From positions 1-14,473 of the forward strand of contig CAZTGB010000018.1 in the NCBI GenBank assembly GCA_964612965.1: DNA of 14,473 bases, written 5' to 3'. The notes beneath the pieces are model-generated. The model ran no database searches and was not told the DNA's origin. It saw only the letters and a list, made by a program, of their open reading frames with translations. Every line of letters begins with the position of its first letter. Positions within the stretch are counted from its first letter, which is position 1. The stretch is from CAZTGB01 sp964612965. Its GTDB lineage: Bacteria; Patescibacteriota; Microgenomatia; UBA8517. The position numbers and the translations under genes were made by a program. Below, piece by piece: positions 11,734 through 14,473 of the stretch.

Positions 11734-12501
11734 ATGAAAGATAAATTAAGTCAAACCAATAATGAGATTCGTTTAGCAGAATGGTGTAAAGAGAAAGGAA
11801 TAAAAAGATTTCTTTTTGATTTGGACGACACTCTTTGTCCAACAGGAAGTGTCTTTAGGGAAGTTATGTCGCAGGCGTTTGATTTTTTGGCTACGAGTGC
11901 ACAAGTTAATACCCGTGACGAATGGAAAGAAGAGGTGGAAACAGTTAACAACAGATTATTTGAGCAATATGGTGTTAACAGAAATCGTTGGGATCATGTT
12001 ATGGATGAACTAGCTGGAAGATATGACCTTAACTGGGAAGTAACACTTGAAGCAAAACGTATTTTCCAATTGATTTATACAACACCCCTCTCATTGTCTG
12101 AAGGTTCAGACGAAGGGTTATCAGTTGTAAAAAAGACAGGAGTTCCCATTGGGATAGTTACACATGCAGGTATAGAGTGGACACAGAAAAAATATGAATG
12201 GCTTGGACTTAATAGATTTTTAGAATGGAGGGATATTTTTGTTGTTGATGAAAATGGACATAAAACTTCGGAATCGTGGAGACAAGCAGTAAATTATTTT
12301 AGAGTTAAGCCCGCCGAATGTTTGGTAGTTGGTGATAGTCCAAGATCTGATATTAATCCAGCCCGGGAAGCGGGAGTAACACACTGCCTTCTTTTAGAAG
12401 ATCCGCTGCAGTGGTCTGTCCACAACCAGCCAGTTGACCCAAGTGTAAGGATAATTAGTCGACTTGATCAGATAGCTCAAGTTATATTGGAAGTCAGTTA
12501 A
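11734..12501 (+). CDS. HAD-superfamily hydrolase (phosphatase)
   Basis: A 255-residue cytoplasmic HAD hydrolase. Motif I is FLFDLDDTL (nucleophile Asp29, acid/base Asp31), motif II IVTHAG (Thr143), motif III Lys177 in GHKTSESW, and motif IV VVGDSPRSDINPAREAG (Asp201, Asp206). A helical C1-type cap lies at about residues 36-115, as in phosphoglycolate-phosphatase or pyrimidine-nucleotidase-like members, which act on small phosphorylated metabolites. The substrate cannot be told from the sequence. The 84 bases before ATG 11734 are also open in this frame, but they cover the promoter. It follows the ATP-grasp operon on the same strand with its own promoter; a link to that pathway (for example releasing phosphate from an activated intermediate) is only a guess. 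Confidence 0.9.
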   Translation: MKDKLSQTNNEIRLAEWCKEKGIKRFLFDLDDTLCPTGSVFREVMSQAFDFLATSAQVNTRDEWKEEVETVNNRLFEQYGVNRNRWDHVMDELAGRYDLNWEVTLEAKRIFQLIYTTPLSLSEGSDEGLSVVKKTGVPIGIVTHAGIEWTQKKYEWLGLNRFLEWRDIFVVDENGHKTSESWRQAVNYFRVKPAECLVVGDSPRSDINPAREAGVTHCLLLEDPLQWSVHNQPVDPSVRIISRLDQIAQVILEVS

Positions 12502-12545
12502 ACAAACCTAGCGTTATTAAGTATTTACTTTTTCCAACGAAAGTC

Positions 12546-12552
12546 TAATAAT
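12546..12552 (+). promoter_or_regulatory. -10 box of a probable leaderless promoter
   Basis: TAATAAT lies about six bases before the ATG of the small coiled-coil gene. No convincing -35 box is seen. Position is given to within one base. Confidence 0.4.
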
Positions 12553-12558
12553 AGGCTT

Positions 12559-12789
12559 ATGTCAGATACCAAAATACTTCAATCAATATTGGATGGGCAG
12601 GCTTTGATTAGAGCAGACATAAAAGAAGTTAAAGAAGAAGTGAAAAGTACCAAAACTAGTTTGACAGAAAGAATGGATAAACTAGGTTTGCAGTTGGCTA
12701 GTTTGGAAGACGATTCCCCAACGATTGATGAATTTGACAACTTAGATAGAAGAGTAAAAAGATTAGAAAATCAAGCAGCCTCAGCTTAA
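12559..12789 (+). CDS. Small coiled-coil protein
   Basis: A 76-residue charged protein, predicted as two coiled-coil helices (ILDGQALIRADIKEVKEEVKS and LTERMDKLGLQLASLEDD) followed by a short DEFDNLDRRVKRLENQA helix. No signal peptide or membrane span. Its end (RRVKRLENQA) and its length class match the coiled-coil protein at 1175-1489 (AKIKRLENRA), so they may belong to one small family. The gene lies 57 bases after the HAD gene, with a -10 box close to the ATG and no ribosome-binding site. It is convergent with tRNA-Trp. The function is unknown. Confidence 0.7.
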   Translation: MSDTKILQSILDGQALIRADIKEVKEEVKSTKTSLTERMDKLGLQLASLEDDSPTIDEFDNLDRRVKRLENQAASA

Positions 12790-12810
12790 AACCCTCAAAC
12801 TCACTACGGG

Positions 12811-12881
12811 CAGGGTCGGAAAGAGTCGAACTTTCATTAGCGGTTTTGGAGACCGCTGTCCTGCCGTTGAACGACGACCCT
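12811..12881 (-). tRNA. trnW: tRNA-Trp (anticodon CCA)
   Basis: A complete 71-nt cloverleaf on the minus strand. The acceptor arm AGGGTCG pairs with CGACCCT over seven pairs, with discriminator G73 as expected for tryptophan. The D-stem is GTTC/GGAC, with one G-U pair. The anticodon stem GCGGT/ACCGC encloses CTCCAAA, anticodon CCA. The variable loop has four bases, and the T-stem GAAAG/CTTTC encloses TTCGACT. The 3' CCA is not encoded (CCC follows the discriminator). CCA reads UGG only, which fits the standard code. It lies 46 bases after rpmG on the same strand and is probably processed from that transcript. Confidence 0.96.
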
Positions 12882-12927
12882 ATATACATGATTATATCAA
12901 TTCAAGGGTTCAAATTCGAGTGAAGAA

Positions 12928-13122
12928 CTACTTAAGCTTTGCAGATTCTTTGTGGAGTTGAGATTTTCTGCAGAATTTACAATATTTCTTAACTTCAAGT
13001 TTTGAACCCTTTTTATTAGCTTTTGTCTCCATATTAATCTTATTTCTCTCTGTAATATAGTTTTGGTTTTTACAGACAGTACAGATTAATGAAATCAGCT
13101 CGCGTGCTCCCTTTTTTGCCAT
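12928..13122 (-). CDS. rpmG: Large ribosomal subunit protein bL33
   Basis: A 64-residue bL33 with the zinc-binding form: Cys14/Cys17 (ICTVCKNQNYITERNK) and Cys48/Cys51 (KKYCKFCRK), plus the family's NYIT.RNK and KLE-KKYC core. It is somewhat longer than the E. coli protein, with an extra basic start and tail. It sits near the E site of the 50S subunit. tRNA-Trp follows, a linkage seen in many bacteria, where secE and nusG come next; here the genes beyond the tRNA are on the other strand and are not secE or nusG. The promoter is leaderless, TTGAGA-17 bp-TAAAAT, seven bases from the ATG. Confidence 0.95.
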   Translation of the reverse strand: MAKKGARELISLICTVCKNQNYITERNKINMETKANKKGSKLEVKKYCKFCRKSQLHKESAKLK

Positions 13123-13129
13123 GAGTGGT

Positions 13130-13158
13130 ATTTTAGATCAAATGGGATTTAATCTCAA
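13130..13158 (-). promoter_or_regulatory. Leaderless promoter of rpmG-trnW
   Basis: TTGAGA (13158-13153), a 17-bp spacer and TAAAAT (13135-13130) on the minus strand, then seven bases to the ATG of rpmG. Confidence 0.75.
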
Positions 13159-13213
13159 CAGTTGATTTGTCGCGAAAGCTAAGGTTATGATGTCACTAGT
13201 TATTTACTCTGAT

Positions 13214-14470
13214 ATGAAGATCTGGTTTTTGTCTACAAGGATTTCAGGTAACGATGGGGTTTCTTTGGAAGCCGTTAGATGGAGAAATATCCTAGTTAGA
13301 ATGGGCCACAAAGTTACTTTTATAGCAGGGGAGCTTGACCGGCGTGGAATCTTAATTCCAGAGCTTCATTTTTCCTGGCCAAAAGTGGTCGAACTTCACG
13401 ACAAAGTCGTGTATGGTAATAATCATTATAGAAAAGTTGAAAAGGAGATTTTCGAGTTTGCGGGTAAAATTGAAGGATCCATAAGAGAAGCGCTTAATGG
13501 TAAAAAGCCTGATTTGATAATTCTTGCTAACATCTTTTCACTTCCAATGCACTTTCCTCTAGCCGTTGCCCTGTCTCGTGTTATTGAGGAATACAACATC
13601 CCGACAATTGCAAGGCACCATGACTTTTGGTGGGAAAGAAAAAGGTTTTTAAAATCCCACATGTTCCCATTTTTCAAAAGATGGTTTCCACCAAACCTTC
13701 CTCAAATTAGCCATGTTGTTATTAGCTCAATTGCAAAAGAAGAACTTAAAGGCAGAACCGGAATAGAAGCAACCATTATTCCCGATTGTTTTGATTTTGA
13801 ATCAGAAATTGACAAACTTGATTCGTATTCCAAGAATTGGAGAAAAGACTTTGGGGTAAAAAACGATGATATAGTTTTTCTTCAGGCAACAAGAATTGTT
13901 CCAAGAAAAAGAATTGAACTTTCAATTGATTTGATTAAGAAATTAAATAACCCCAAAGCTATTTTGGTTGTAGCTGGGCATTCCGGAGATGAAGGGATAG
14001 AGTATGAAAAAGGTCTCAAAGAAATAGTTAAAAATGAAAAATTGAGAGTTATTTTTATAGGGGATTATATTAATTCAAGAAGAAGAATTAGAACTTTCTA
14101 TACAGAAAAGTCCACGCCCGTCAGGCGCCGGGTTTACACACTTTGGGATTGTTTCACAAATGCTGATTTTGTAACCTACCCAACTTTAATGGAAGGATTT
14201 GGTAATCAGTTTATAGAAGCTGTTTACTTTAAGAAACCAATAATTGTTACCCCATACGAGGTTTATCAAAAAGACATAAGACCATTAAATTTTGATGTAA
14301 TAGAAATGCCAGACCGAGTAACCAGCAAAGTTGTCAAAGAAGTAGAAAATCTAATAGAGGATAAGCTAAAAGCTAAAAACATTACCGACAAAAATTTTGA
14401 AATAGGGAGGAAAAATTTCTCATACCAGGCAGTAGAAAACAAAATACAGAAGATTCTTTCTGAAATGTGA
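13214..14470 (+). CDS. Glycosyltransferase, GT4 type (GT-B fold)
   Basis: A 418-residue GT-B glycosyltransferase without a membrane span. The N-terminal acceptor domain starts MKIWFLSTRISGNDGVSLEAVRW, the usual GT4 opening with a glycine-rich loop, followed by GHKVTFIAG. The linker to the donor domain is at about residue 180 (VVISSIAKEELKGRTG ... TIIPDCFDF). The donor domain shows FLQATRIVPRKRIELSIDLI, ILVVAGHSG and the nucleotide-sugar E-x7-E motif, Glu327 and Glu335 in MEGFGNQFIEA. It probably transfers a sugar from a nucleotide donor to a lipid or surface glycan; the sugar cannot be told. I prefer ATG 13214 over 13187, because TATTTA (13201-13206) lies seven bases before it, as in other leaderless starts here, and the protein then begins at the conserved strand. 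The gene is complete, three bases from the window end. Confidence 0.9.
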   Translation: MKIWFLSTRISGNDGVSLEAVRWRNILVRMGHKVTFIAGELDRRGILIPELHFSWPKVVELHDKVVYGNNHYRKVEKEIFEFAGKIEGSIREALNGKKPDLIILANIFSLPMHFPLAVALSRVIEEYNIPTIARHHDFWWERKRFLKSHMFPFFKRWFPPNLPQISHVVISSIAKEELKGRTGIEATIIPDCFDFESEIDKLDSYSKNWRKDFGVKNDDIVFLQATRIVPRKRIELSIDLIKKLNNPKAILVVAGHSGDEGIEYEKGLKEIVKNEKLRVIFIGDYINSRRRIRTFYTEKSTPVRRRVYTLWDCFTNADFVTYPTLMEGFGNQFIEAVYFKKPIIVTPYEVYQKDIRPLNFDVIEMPDRVTSKVVKEVENLIEDKLKAKNITDKNFEIGRKNFSYQAVENKIQKILSEM

Positions 14471-14473
14471 GCC

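Overview
This window is AT-rich, gene-dense DNA that looks like a Candidate Phyla Radiation (Patescibacteria) genome, most likely of the Microgenomates type. That assignment is inference. It rests on the AT-rich codon use, compact house-keeping genes (RNase HII, bS21, bL33, one tRNA-Trp without an encoded CCA), the many small orphan and coiled-coil proteins, the Thr/Pro-rich surface proteins with cohesin and dockerin modules, and the abundance of apparently leaderless promoters. No rRNA, CRISPR array or insertion sequence was seen.

Layout. 0-1.7 kb: an unknown protein translationally coupled to RNase HII, a repeat-built coiled-coil protein, and bS21 on the opposite strand. 1.8-5.5 kb (minus strand): a run headed by a vapBC toxin-antitoxin pair, followed by a one-pass membrane protein, an unlisted 47-residue Phd/YefM-like protein, a membrane-anchored dockerin protein and, 5 nt later, a membrane-anchored cohesin protein. 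5.5-8.0 kb: small unknown genes, one of them frame-disrupted. Three have a distinctly higher GC content and strong Shine-Dalgarno sites, and between them lies a candidate structured RNA. 8.0-8.8 kb: a second toxin-antitoxin locus, with an intact antitoxin and a RelE-like toxin broken by a frameshift. 8.8-11.6 kb (plus strand): the most interesting block, D-Ala-D-Ala-ligase-like ATP-grasp enzyme, C39-like cysteine peptidase, second ATP-grasp enzyme, the last two overlapping by ATGA. 11.7-14.5 kb: a HAD phosphatase, another small coiled-coil protein, tRNA-Trp with bL33 (minus), and a GT4-type glycosyltransferase.

How they may work together. The two surface modules could dock to each other outside the cell. 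The ATP-grasp/peptidase block could make and trim a peptide or a cell-wall-linked amide. Two modes of translation start are visible: many genes have a sigma70-type -10 box only 5-7 nt before the start codon (leaderless mRNA), while bS21 and the three GC-rich small genes have strong promoters, 40-55 nt leaders and GGAGG sites.
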